64,000 nucleotides of DNA, from contig JAFRWW010000065.1 in assembly GCA_017441585.1 (NCBI GenBank), positions 1-64,000 of the forward strand, written 5' to 3'. A program made the translations under genes and the position numbers. The stretch comes from Lachnospiraceae bacterium. Its GTDB lineage: Bacteria; Bacillota; Clostridia; Lachnospirales; Lachnospiraceae. Below are positions 7,396-16,076 of this stretch, in pieces. The notes under the pieces are model-generated. The model was not told the origin of the DNA. It made no database searches and saw only the letters and a program-made list of their open reading frames with translations. Every line of letters begins with the position of its first letter. The stretch's first letter is position 1.

Positions 7396-8784
7396 TTAAA
7401 ATTTCATGCCGCCGAAGGGATTTCCCATGCCCATGCCGCCAAATCCGGGAAAGCCTCTCTTCTTCTTTCCACCCATCATGCCGCCCATCTGCTTCATCAT
7501 CTTCTGAGCCTGGGTGAACTGCTTTACCAGACGGTTCACATCGGCAATGTCCACTCCGGCTCCCTTTGCTATCCTGTGTTTTCTGGAAGGATTCAAAAGG
7601 TCGGGATTCTGTCGCTCCTTTTTAGTCATGGACAAAACTATGGCTTCGGTCTGAGCCATCTTTTTCTCATCGATCATGGAGTCGATATCACCCATTCCTG
7701 CCCCACTCATACCGGGCATCATGGAAAGTATGCTGGATAATCCGCCCATCTTGCGCATCTGGTTCATGCTCTCTAAGTAATCCTCAAAGTCGAACTTACC
7801 CTTCTGCATACGCTTCATCTGGTCCTTGGCCTTTTCCTCATCCATTTCCATGTTTTCGGAAGCCTTTTCGATGAGGGTGAGCACATCTCCCATGCCAAGG
7901 ATCCTGCCGGCCATACGGTCGGGATAAAACTGTTCCAGATCCGATAATTTTTCACCCATACCCACATAGATTATGGGAGTATCGGTGACAGCCTTTATGG
8001 AAAGTGCCGCACCGCCTCTGGAATCACCGTCCATCTTGGACAGGATGACTCCGTCTATGCCGATCCGGTCGTTAAAGCCCTGAGCCACATCCACTGCGCT
8101 CTGACCTGTACATGCATCAGCCACCAGCAGCGTCTTATGCACTGTCACGGCCTGCTTTATGTCATACAGCTCCTGCATCAGTTCTTCATCTATCTGTAAT
8201 CGTCCCGCGGTATCCAGGATCACCACATTATGTCCGTTCTTTTCGGCGTGGGCCACGGCAGCTTTGGCTATATCCACGGGACTTACGTTATCACCCATGG
8301 AGAAAACCTCCACCTCCTGCTTTTCGCCGTTTATCTGCAGCTGCTTAATAGCTGCAGGACGATACACATCACAGGCTACCAGCAGACATTTCTTTCCCTT
8401 TAGCTTAAGCTTCCCCGCCAGCTTAGCACTGGTGGTAGTCTTACCTGCACCGTTTAGTCCGCACATCATGATGACGGTCATGGCCTTGCCCGGTTCCAGC
8501 TTAAGCTCCACAGGCTCCGATCCCATGAGGGCTATCATCTCCTCATTTACGATCTTAATGACCATCTGGGCAGGGTTCAGTCCGTTCATCACGTCCTCAC
8601 CCACTGCCTTTTCCTTAACGGAATTCACAAACTGCTTTACCACCTTAAAGTTGACATCAGCCTCAAGGAGAGCCATCTTGACTTCCTTTAATGCCTCCTT
8701 GACGTCAGCCTCGGAAAGTTTGCCCTTGCCGCGCAGATTTTTAAATACCCTTTGAAGTTTTTCGGTGAGACCCTCAAAAGCCAT
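7396..8784 (-). CDS. ffh: Signal recognition particle GTPase Ffh (SRP54)
   Basis: 462 residues, usual length. The order is N domain, G domain with P-loop GLNGAGKTTTSAKLAGK, ILDTAGRL and SKMDGDSRGG, then a methionine-rich M domain ending in repeated GGM/GFGGMGMGNPFGG. Ffh binds signal sequences of nascent membrane proteins and the scRNA, and docks on FtsY. It overlaps the ylxM stop by one base (TAATG), with GGAGG 7 bases before the ATG inside ylxM, so the two are translationally coupled. Confidence 0.98.
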   Translation of the reverse strand: MAFEGLTEKLQRVFKNLRGKGKLSEADVKEALKEVKMALLEADVNFKVVKQFVNSVKEKAVGEDVMNGLNPAQMVIKIVNEEMIALMGSEPVELKLEPGKAMTVIMMCGLNGAGKTTTSAKLAGKLKLKGKKCLLVACDVYRPAAIKQLQINGEKQEVEVFSMGDNVSPVDIAKAAVAHAEKNGHNVVILDTAGRLQIDEELMQELYDIKQAVTVHKTLLVADACTGQSAVDVAQGFNDRIGIDGVILSKMDGDSRGGAALSIKAVTDTPIIYVGMGEKLSDLEQFYPDRMAGRILGMGDVLTLIEKASENMEMDEEKAKDQMKRMQKGKFDFEDYLESMNQMRKMGGLSSILSMMPGMSGAGMGDIDSMIDEKKMAQTEAIVLSMTKKERQNPDLLNPSRKHRIAKGAGVDIADVNRLVKQFTQAQKMMKQMGGMMGGKKKRGFPGFGGMGMGNPFGGMKF

Positions 8785-9116
8785 TATAATTCCTCCAAAA
8801 TCTCATCCGTCAGTGCCGTGATCTCATCTATGCCCATATTCCTTGCCACATCATCGATCTTTTCCACCTGTTCCTTTATCTTTAAAAAACGGTCCACCAG
8901 ATGGAGCTTATCCTCATATCCTGAGAGGATCTTTTTTGTGCGTTTTATTATATCAGAAGCCGCCTGCCTGGTAACCCCACGGTTCTGGGCGATCTCCGAA
9001 ACAGTCAGATCATCCAGCACATGGTCCCTGAACACATCCGCCTGGGATGAAGTCAGCATGCTCCCGTAGAAATCAAAAAGCAAGGCGTTATACTCTATTT
9101 CATCGAGTTCTGTCAT
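8784..9116 (-). CDS. ylxM: YlxM-family HTH protein, SRP-associated
   Basis: 110 residues with a sigma-70 region 4-like helix-turn-helix: LDDLTVSEIAQNRGVTRQAA followed by SDIIKRTKKIL. YlxM (p13) proteins almost always precede ffh and in streptococci modulate SRP GTPase activity. The gene sits directly before ffh, overlapping it by one base. An AGGATATC box precedes the ATG. A DNA-binding role is suggested by the fold but not shown. Confidence 0.9.
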   Translation of the reverse strand: MTELDEIEYNALLFDFYGSMLTSSQADVFRDHVLDDLTVSEIAQNRGVTRQAASDIIKRTKKILSGYEDKLHLVDRFLKIKEQVEKIDDVARNMGIDEITALTDEILEEL

Positions 9117-9156
9117 GATATCCTACCGATTATCAAAACCATCTGTCAAAACTTTT

Positions 9157-9189
9157 AAGATCCTTCGGGTTGCGCCCTCAGGATGACAA
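9157..9189. repeat. Short palindromic repeat, copy A
   Basis: AAGATCCTTCGGGTTGCGCC followed by CTCAGGATGACAA. It shares the frame GAT(C/T)CTTCG...CTCAG(G/A)ATGACA with copies near 16211, 22612, 26893, 28091 and 59471. It lies between the ilvA-type gene stop and the ylxM start. Confidence 0.6.
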
Positions 9190-9210
9190 CTGTAAATAAT
9201 CAAGATAAGA

Positions 9211-10428
9211 CTACACAGAGGTGCGCACGATCTTGGGCTTGTAGCCTTCATCCTGAAGCCTTTTCAGTATCTTTTCCTTATGCTCGGTTCCGAAGGCTTC
9301 CAGGGTGATGCGAAGCTCCACTGCGGCATTTCTATTGGTGGATACGAACTGGTTGTGCTCCAGCTTTATGACATTGCCGCTTTCCTCGGCTATGACTCCC
9401 GATACACGGTGCAGCTCTCCGGGTCTGTCGGGCAGCAGCACGGATACGGTAAATATCCTGTCCCTCATGATAAGCCCCTGCTGGACCACGCTGGACATGG
9501 TGATCACATCCATATTTCCACCGGACAGAATAGACACTATCTTTTTATCCTTACAATCAAGCTGCTTAAGTGCAGCCACAGTGAGAAGACCCGAGTTTTC
9601 CACTATCATCTTATGATTTTCCACCATGTCAAGGAATGCGGTTATAAGCTCCGAATCCGCCACGGTTATTATATCATCAAGATTCTCTTTTATGTAAGGG
9701 AAAATATTTTCGCCGGGCTTTTTCACCGCAGTACCGTCCGCTATGGTACTGGCAGAATCAAGAGCCACCACATGCCCCGCTTTGAGGGATGCCTTCATGC
9801 AGGCTGCGCCCTCGGGCTCCACGCCTATGACCTTGATCTTGGGATTCAAAAGCTTGGCCAGGGTGGACACGCCTGTAGCCAGACCGCCTCCGCCTATGGG
9901 TACCAGGATATAATCCACCAGGGGAAGTTCCTTAAATATCTCCATGGCTATGGTTCCCTGTCCCGTCGCCACTGCGGTATCGTCAAAGGGATGTACAAAG
10001 GTATATCCCTTCTTTGCCGCCAGCTCCAGCGCCTTCTCGCAGGCGTCATCATACACATTTCCGTAGAGCACCACATCGGCGCCATAGCTCTTGGTGCGGT
10101 TCACCTTGATAAGAGGCGTGCTGGTGGGCATCACGATGGTGGCAGGCACCTTATAGCAGGATGCGGCATAGGCCACGCCCTGGGCATGATTGCCTGCGGA
10201 TGCAGTGATGATACCCTTCTGTCTGTCTTCTTCGGACAGGGTGCTCATCTTATAGTATGCGCCTCTGACCTTATATGCGCCTGTGAACTGCATGTTCTCG
10301 GGCTTTAAATATACTTTGTTTCCTGTCAGCTTTGAAAAATGTGCGCTGTAGACGAGCTTCGTCTCCAGGGTCACTTCCCTTATCTTGTCACAGGCTTCCT
10401 CGAAGCTCTGTAAAGTCAACATTTCCAT
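9211..10428 (-). CDS. ilvA: Threonine dehydratase (IlvA/TdcB type) with C-terminal ACT domain
   Basis: 405 residues from the ATG at 10428, chosen because AGGAGAAG sits 4-6 bases upstream; the frame is open to 10443 but that ATG lacks a ribosome site. It is a PLP enzyme converting threonine to 2-oxobutanoate and ammonia. The PLP lysine lies in FTGAYKVRGAY, the substrate loop is SAGNHAQGVA and the phosphate loop is PIGGGGLATG. A single ACT-like domain follows at about 325-405 (LPDRPGELHRVSGVIAE), as in short catabolic or biosynthetic clostridial enzymes. The gene begins 21 bases after the smc stop, in the position ftsY has in Bacillus. It ends in TAG. Confidence 0.92.
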   Translation of the reverse strand: MEMLTLQSFEEACDKIREVTLETKLVYSAHFSKLTGNKVYLKPENMQFTGAYKVRGAYYKMSTLSEEDRQKGIITASAGNHAQGVAYAASCYKVPATIVMPTSTPLIKVNRTKSYGADVVLYGNVYDDACEKALELAAKKGYTFVHPFDDTAVATGQGTIAMEIFKELPLVDYILVPIGGGGLATGVSTLAKLLNPKIKVIGVEPEGAACMKASLKAGHVVALDSASTIADGTAVKKPGENIFPYIKENLDDIITVADSELITAFLDMVENHKMIVENSGLLTVAALKQLDCKDKKIVSILSGGNMDVITMSSVVQQGLIMRDRIFTVSVLLPDRPGELHRVSGVIAEESGNVIKLEHNQFVSTNRNAAVELRITLEAFGTEHKEKILKRLQDEGYKPKIVRTSV

Positions 10429-10448
10429 GGTTCTTCTCCTCATTTACA

Positions 10449-13400
10449 CTACTTCAGATCCTTGTCATCAATAAGGTCAACCGATACCAGCGCCGACACG
10501 CCCTTTTCCTGCATAGTGATACCATACAGCCGGTCCGCCTTCTCCATGGTGCCCCTTCTGTGAGTGATCACGATGAACTGCGTGGCCCTGGTAAGCTTCT
10601 TAAGATAACTTGCGAAACGTCCCACATTGCTCTCATCCAGGGCAGCCTCAATCTCATCCAGCAGACAGAACGGCGAAGGCTTTAGATTCTGTATGGCAAA
10701 AAGCAGGGCTATCGCCGTAAGCGCCTTTTCACCACCTGATAACTGCATCATGTTCTGCAGTTTCTTTCCCGGAGGCTGAGCGATTATCTTTATGCCTGCC
10801 TCCAGTATATCCTCATCCTCCATAAGCTCCAGCGTACCGGTACCGCCGCCGAACATTTCCTTAAATACCTTGTCAAACTGCTTTGCGATCTGGTCAAACT
10901 TTTCGGTGAACTGCTTACGCATGCCCTCATCCAGTTCCTGAATTATCTTTTGCAGCGATTCCTTGGCCTCGACGATATCATCCCTCTGTTTCCTCATGAA
11001 GTCATAGCGTTCCATGAGCTGGGTATACTCCTCGATGGCATTTACATTTACATCGCCCAGTTCCCTGATGGAGCCCTTGATGGCGATTATCTCACGCTTC
11101 ATGGCAGGCAGATCCGTCAGCGTCTCATCCCTCATTTCCTTGGCCTGGGACATGGTGATCTCATACTCATTCCACATATATGTAAAATGGGACTGCCTGG
11201 TCTCCTGAAGCTTATCGATCATATTTGAAAGCCTTAATACTTCCTTATCCAGAGAGTTCATCCTTGAACTCAAGGAATCACGCCTGGTCATGAATTCCTT
11301 CTGACGCTTTGCCAGTTCTTCCTTTTTCTCCTGTGCCGCCAGAATGAAATCATCATCCTCCTTGTCGGAGACAACAGACGCCTCTATGGTCTTTTTAAGC
11401 TCTTCTATGGACTCCTGCTTGCGTTTGATCTCATCCTTTGAACCGGTCACCGACTCCTTGGTAAAGGTCAGTTCATTTTTGATCCTGTCATACTCATCGG
11501 AAATACGCTCCACATTTTCATTTTCAAACTGTTCCTTCTGAGTCAGCTGAGCGGACTCCACCTCAAGGGATGACAGCTGGGCCAGAACGACGCTTTCCTT
11601 TTCCTGTCTTACAGCCAGGACCTTTGTCAGTTCCTCTATCTTCTTTTTTGTATCTTCTTCATTTTTTTCAAAATCAGAAAGTTCTTTGGATATATTTTTC
11701 TTTTCATTCTCCACCGAAAGGAGCTGACTTGCGATATCCTTTTCCTCGGCATGCAGGTCATAATAACCCTGCTTTGCCTCCTCCTGACGCGCCTTCGCCT
11801 GGTTTAACTGCATCTTTGCCGTATTCTGTTCTATGAAAAGCTCCTGCTGCTGTTCCTTGAGGACGGTATTCTTATCCCTCAGTTCATTTCTGTCCTTCCT
11901 GAGCTTTTCTATGTCGGCAAAAAGCTTATCCAGCTCGGCCTTCTTTTTCTCCAGTTCTTTTTTCAGTTCCTCCATCTCACGGTTTCTGCCCAGAAGATTG
12001 GAGCTGTTCTTGAATGCGCCGCCGGAGATGGAGCCGCCGGGGTTCAGTGCCTCTCCCGACAAAGTCACGCATCTTAAGGTAAAATTAAACTTGCGGGCCA
12101 TCTTAAGGGCGTTATCCACGTTATCCACCACGATATAGTTGTGGAGAAGATGGCTGGCCACATTTTTATATTTATCATCAGTCTTTACCAGTGTGTCGGC
12201 AAGACCCAGCGCACCCTTTTCCTTAAGGGCATCGGGAGCGTTAAACTCCCTTTCCTTAACGGAAGTAAGGGGTAAAAAGGTAGCCCTTCCCAATTTGTTT
12301 TCCTTAAGGAAGGCTATCATATCCTTGGCGCAGTCTTCATCCTGAGTGACTATATTCTGGATATTGCCTCCCAGGGCTGTCTCTATGGCGGTCTCATATT
12401 TTTTGTCCACCTTGAGGATATCGGCCACCACGCCGTGGACCCTCTTATCCTTTTTCTCCATTATGCGCCTGGTAGCGGAACCGTAACCCTCATAGCGCTC
12501 AGCGATGTTACGCATGGACTCAAGCTTTGAGTTGACCTCATGATAAGAAGATTCCAGTGCGCGTCTTTCATCCTCCTTATCATGAATGCTCGCGGATATG
12601 TCATGTATCGATGACTCTGTCTCCTCTATGGATTCGTCCATCTTAGCCAGCTTGGAGCAGACCTGCTGAAACTCGCTCTCATAACGCTTATACTGACTCT
12701 CCATCTCCTCTTCATCGGTCTTGGCCCGAAGGAGTCTTGATGAAAGCTCGGCTTTTCTAATGTTTATCTGCTCGATGGAAGCGTCACAGCTTGAAAGACG
12801 TGAATTCACGTCGCTCTTGGCATTCATAGCCTCCATCACGGATTCCTTATTTTTTTCTATATCTTTGGTAAGATGCTGTATGGTAGCGGTAAGAGCCTGG
12901 GCGCTTTCCTTTGCATCCTCTTTTTTCTCCAGCGCTTCCCCTGCGGCTTTTGCAGCCGCATCCCTGTTTTTCTTTGCCTCCTTAAGCTCAGCTTCCTTCT
13001 GTGACAGCTGTTCGTTCAGGGTGTTTATCCTGCTCTCAAACTGTTCATCGGAAGTCCTTAAGGAATTGATCTGCTCATTCAAAAGAGCGATCTGCCCCTC
13101 CAGCTTCTGTCTGGTAACCTTGGTATCGGACATGCGCTGACGACGTTGCTCTAACTGTTCATCCAGGTCGTTCATCTCCGACTGCATCTCATCGAATTCG
13201 TCCCTGGAGCCCTCAAACTTTTCGGTATTTTCCTTTAGATCCTTTTGGGCGATCACATGTTTTTCGTTAAGCTCGATAAGCTGCTCCTCCAGACTCTTCG
13301 TCTCCAGAAGGAAGGTATTTATATCAAGGCGCTTCAGCTCCTCTTTCTTTTTAAGGTACACCTTTGCCTTTTCGGACTGGCTCTCAAGGGGGGCCACTCT

Positions 13401-14000
13401 GGTCTCCATCTCGGAGAGGATATCGTTGACTCTGGTGAGGTTATTCTCCTCATCCCCCAGTTTTTTAAGGGAGATGGCCTTACGGCGCTTAAACTTCACT
13501 ATGCCCGCAGCCTCATCAAAAAGCTCTCTTCGATCCTCGGGCTTGCCTGAAAGTATGCGGTCGATCTGGCCCTGTCCGATTATGGAATAGCCTTCCTTTC
13601 CGATACCCGTATCATAAAACAGCTCATTGATATCCTTGAGGCGGCAGGGAGTGCCGTTGATGAGATACTCACTCTCGCCTGACCTGAACACACGCCTGGT
13701 CACGGTCACCTCTTCATAATCAATAGCCAGCTGATGATCCGAATTGTCAAGCGTGATGGCCACGGACGCACAGCCCATGGGACGGCGGTTCTGGGTACCG
13801 GAAAAAATGACATCCTGCATGGATGCCCCGCGAAGCTGTCTGGCGCTCTGTTCGCCCAAAACCCATCTCACCGCATCGGCCACATTTGACTTACCCGAGC
13901 CGTTAGGGCCCACTATGCCCGTGATGCCGTTGTGAAAGGTAAAGTCTATTTTATTTGCAAAGGATTTAAATCCGTGTACTTCTATATTCTTAAGATACAT
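10449..14000 (-). CDS. smc: Chromosome segregation protein SMC
   Basis: 1183 residues, full family length. The N-terminal head has Walker A GPNGSGKSNVADAVRWVLGE. Two long coiled coils flank a hinge at about 515-650 (GVVADILKVDKKYETAIETA through GGSISGGAF). The C-terminal head has the signature LSGGEKALTAIALLFAI and Walker B CLLDEIEAALD. SMC with ScpA/ScpB loops and resolves the chromosome. The ATG has GGAG 5 bases upstream. The gene follows rnc by 27 bases, as in B. subtilis. It ends in TAG with TGA two codons later. Confidence 0.98.
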   Translation of the reverse strand: MYLKNIEVHGFKSFANKIDFTFHNGITGIVGPNGSGKSNVADAVRWVLGEQSARQLRGASMQDVIFSGTQNRRPMGCASVAITLDNSDHQLAIDYEEVTVTRRVFRSGESEYLINGTPCRLKDINELFYDTGIGKEGYSIIGQGQIDRILSGKPEDRRELFDEAAGIVKFKRRKAISLKKLGDEENNLTRVNDILSEMETRVAPLESQSEKAKVYLKKKEELKRLDINTFLLETKSLEEQLIELNEKHVIAQKDLKENTEKFEGSRDEFDEMQSEMNDLDEQLEQRRQRMSDTKVTRQKLEGQIALLNEQINSLRTSDEQFESRINTLNEQLSQKEAELKEAKKNRDAAAKAAGEALEKKEDAKESAQALTATIQHLTKDIEKNKESVMEAMNAKSDVNSRLSSCDASIEQINIRKAELSSRLLRAKTDEEEMESQYKRYESEFQQVCSKLAKMDESIEETESSIHDISASIHDKEDERRALESSYHEVNSKLESMRNIAERYEGYGSATRRIMEKKDKRVHGVVADILKVDKKYETAIETALGGNIQNIVTQDEDCAKDMIAFLKENKLGRATFLPLTSVKEREFNAPDALKEKGALGLADTLVKTDDKYKNVASHLLHNYIVVDNVDNALKMARKFNFTLRCVTLSGEALNPGGSISGGAFKNSSNLLGRNREMEELKKELEKKKAELDKLFADIEKLRKDRNELRDKNTVLKEQQQELFIEQNTAKMQLNQAKARQEEAKQGYYDLHAEEKDIASQLLSVENEKKNISKELSDFEKNEEDTKKKIEELTKVLAVRQEKESVVLAQLSSLEVESAQLTQKEQFENENVERISDEYDRIKNELTFTKESVTGSKDEIKRKQESIEELKKTIEASVVSDKEDDDFILAAQEKKEELAKRQKEFMTRRDSLSSRMNSLDKEVLRLSNMIDKLQETRQSHFTYMWNEYEITMSQAKEMRDETLTDLPAMKREIIAIKGSIRELGDVNVNAIEEYTQLMERYDFMRKQRDDIVEAKESLQKIIQELDEGMRKQFTEKFDQIAKQFDKVFKEMFGGGTGTLELMEDEDILEAGIKIIAQPPGKKLQNMMQLSGGEKALTAIALLFAIQNLKPSPFCLLDEIEAALDESNVGRFASYLKKLTRATQFIVITHRRGTMEKADRLYGITMQEKGVSALVSVDLIDDKDLK

Positions 14001-14027
14001 TTTTTCTCCAGTTAATAAGATTTTCCG

Positions 14028-14708
14028 TCATTCCGGATGATCTTTAAGGTATTCATAGGCAGCCTTTTGCTGGGCCGCCTTTTTTGAATGGGCAGAGGCT
14101 TTCGTAAAGACCTGCCCGTCTATATGCAGTTCTTCCACATATGTACGCTCGTTTGCGGGGCCTGTCTCGCTGACGGTCACGTAGGAAACCTTTCTGCCGT
14201 ACTTTTGCATCCTCTCCTGAAGGATGGACTTGGAATCTACGAAAAGGGCTTTATTTTCCCAGTCTCTGAGCACATATTTTGTGATATAGGCCTTGGCCTC
14301 CTCATAGCCGCCGTCCAGATAGATGGCACCGGCTACAGCCTCAAAGACGTCGCAGAGAATACTGTCCTTTTCCCTGCCGCCGGTGGCGTCCTCACCCTTT
14401 CCGAGCAATAAAAAAGAGGGCAGGTCTATCTCCCTCGCACAGCCGGCCAGTGTAGGTTCACATACCAGAGCCGCCCTGGTGCGGGTCATCTCTCCTTCCT
14501 TCTTCTGGGGATAATTACTGAAAAGAAATTCGGACACCACCAGTTCCACCACGGCGTCGCCCAAAAATTCCAGCCTCTCATAATCGCCCTTTTTATTTAT
14601 TTTTCTCTCATTGGCATAGGATGAGTGTGATAAGGCCCTGATCAGAAGATCCCTGTCCTTAAAGGTATAGGACAGCGTTTCCTGAAGGGCCGACAGATCT
14701 TTGTTCAT
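14028..14708 (-). CDS. rnc: Ribonuclease III
   Basis: 226 residues, normal length. The catalytic domain has the signature ERLEFLGDAVVELVVSEFLF and the second acidic motif CDVFEAVAGAIYLDGGY. The C-terminal double-stranded RNA-binding domain ends with HSKKAAQQKAAYEYL. It processes rRNA precursors and double-stranded mRNA regions. It starts 3 bases after the acpP stop, with AAGGAAC overlapping the acpP end, so the pair is likely coupled. acpP-rnc-smc is the typical Firmicutes order. Confidence 0.98.
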   Translation of the reverse strand: MNKDLSALQETLSYTFKDRDLLIRALSHSSYANERKINKKGDYERLEFLGDAVVELVVSEFLFSNYPQKKEGEMTRTRAALVCEPTLAGCAREIDLPSFLLLGKGEDATGGREKDSILCDVFEAVAGAIYLDGGYEEAKAYITKYVLRDWENKALFVDSKSILQERMQKYGRKVSYVTVSETGPANERTYVEELHIDGQVFTKASAHSKKAAQQKAAYEYLKDHPE

Positions 14709-14711
14709 ATA

Positions 14712-14942
14712 TCAGTTCCTTAGATTTTTGATCAACTCGACAGCCTCTCCCACAGTCTTTACTTTTTTTACCTCATCGGGATCCAGCTCTATATCGAACT
14801 TTTCCTCGATACCCATGGCTATCTGGAACAGATCAAGGGAATCAGCCCCCAGATCATCCACAAAAGATGTCTCCGGCTTCACCTCGGACTCATGGACACC
14901 CAGTACTTCTATTATCACATTTTGGACTATCTCAAATTCCAT
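14712..14942 (-). CDS. acpP: Acyl carrier protein
   Basis: 76 residues, strongly acidic. The phosphopantetheine serine lies in DDLGADSLDLFQ (Ser35). It carries acyl chains for fatty acid synthesis and feeds PlsX, whose gene lies directly upstream. The start has AGAGGAG about 9 bases upstream. A 120-base gap separates it from plsX; no clear promoter was recognised there. Confidence 0.97.
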   Translation of the reverse strand: MEFEIVQNVIIEVLGVHESEVKPETSFVDDLGADSLDLFQIAMGIEEKFDIELDPDEVKKVKTVGEAVELIKNLRN

Positions 14943-15062
14943 CTGTATCTTGCTCCTCTATACGCCTTCTTTTATATCTGACTGACTCTTTCTTCCCGAT
15001 CATGATCTGTTGATCATTGCATTTCGGATGTCCTTAATATAACCGACTTCATGACTGAATTT

Positions 15063-16076
15063 CTACTCACCGGATCCGGCGGCTATCACCTCGGATATCT
15101 TTTCATTGATCCGCTGCTCTTTAAAGGTAACACACTGTAGTATGGAATTATAAATCTCCCTGTGGGTCGCATTACCGTGGGTCTTTACCACCAGCCCCTT
15201 AAGTCCCAGAAGCGGTGCGCCTCCGTATTCATCAGCCTTGAATTTTTTGACCAGGGTTCCCAGAGGGCCTTTAATGATGAGACCTCCGATCTTTCCCTGA
15301 AGGGAACTCATCAGGGTTTCCTTTATGGAGCTTAAAAGCACGCTGCCAGCCCCTTCATAGGTCTTAAGCATGATATTGCCCGCAAAAGCTTCGCAGACTA
15401 CCACGTCCACTCCGCCTATAAGGGCTTCTCTTGCCTCCACGAAACCGATAAAGTTTATATCCCTGCACTCCTTAAAAAGGGGAAGTGCTTCCTTGACCAG
15501 GGCATTGCCCTTTTCCTCTTCCACGCCGATGTTCAAAAGTCCCACCCGGGGATTTTTAACGCCCACCACATTTTCCATGTATATGGAACCCATCTTGGCG
15601 AACTGGAGGAGATGCTGCGGCTTGGCGTCCACGTTGGCGCCGCAGTCCGTCAGCAGCATATATCCGGCCTTGGTGGGAACAAGGGGTGCCAGAGGCGTCC
15701 TCATCACCTTGGGCAGCTTGCCCGCTATGGTGGAAGCTCCCGCCAGAATGGCTCCCGTACTGCCCGCCGATACGAAGGCATCGCACTCTTCCGATTTGAT
15801 GGTACGAAGCCCCACCACCAGGGAAGAATTCTTCTTCTGTCGAATGGCGTTTACCGGAGATTCGTCATTGGTTATTATCTCAGGCGCATCTATGACAGAA
15901 ATCCTCTCACTGTCATATTCATACTGCGCCAGTTCCTTCTCCACGGTATCCTTGGGACCCGTGAGAAAAATCTTTATCTTATCATTATCCTTTACAGCCA
16001 GAACGGCGCCCTTAACAGTCTCAAAGGGGGCATTGTCACCGCCCATGGCGTCAACCGCGATCTTAGTATATTCCAT
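15063..16076 (-). CDS. plsX: Phosphate acyltransferase PlsX
   Basis: 337 residues from the ATG at 16076, which has GGGAGGA about 4 bases upstream; the longer frame to 16121 lacks a ribosome site. PlsX converts acyl-ACP and phosphate to acyl-phosphate for phospholipid synthesis. The start KIAVDAMGGDNAP, VSAGSTGAILA and DCGANVDAKPQHLLQFA are family signatures. Its start overlaps the end of the upstream DUF975 gene by 14 bases. Next in order come acpP, rnc and smc. Confidence 0.96.
   Translation of the reverse strand: MEYTKIAVDAMGGDNAPFETVKGAVLAVKDNDKIKIFLTGPKDTVEKELAQYEYDSERISVIDAPEIITNDESPVNAIRQKKNSSLVVGLRTIKSEECDAFVSAGSTGAILAGASTIAGKLPKVMRTPLAPLVPTKAGYMLLTDCGANVDAKPQHLLQFAKMGSIYMENVVGVKNPRVGLLNIGVEEEKGNALVKEALPLFKECRDINFIGFVEAREALIGGVDVVVCEAFAGNIMLKTYEGAGSVLLSSIKETLMSSLQGKIGGLIIKGPLGTLVKKFKADEYGGAPLLGLKGLVVKTHGNATHREIYNSILQCVTFKEQRINEKISEVIAAGSGE

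Noticed and set aside
9280..10308. Plus-strand open frame of 342 codons opposite the threonine dehydratase
   Set aside because: It is antisense to a gene with clear catalytic motifs, has no ribosome site or recognisable domain, and its composition follows the opposite strand.
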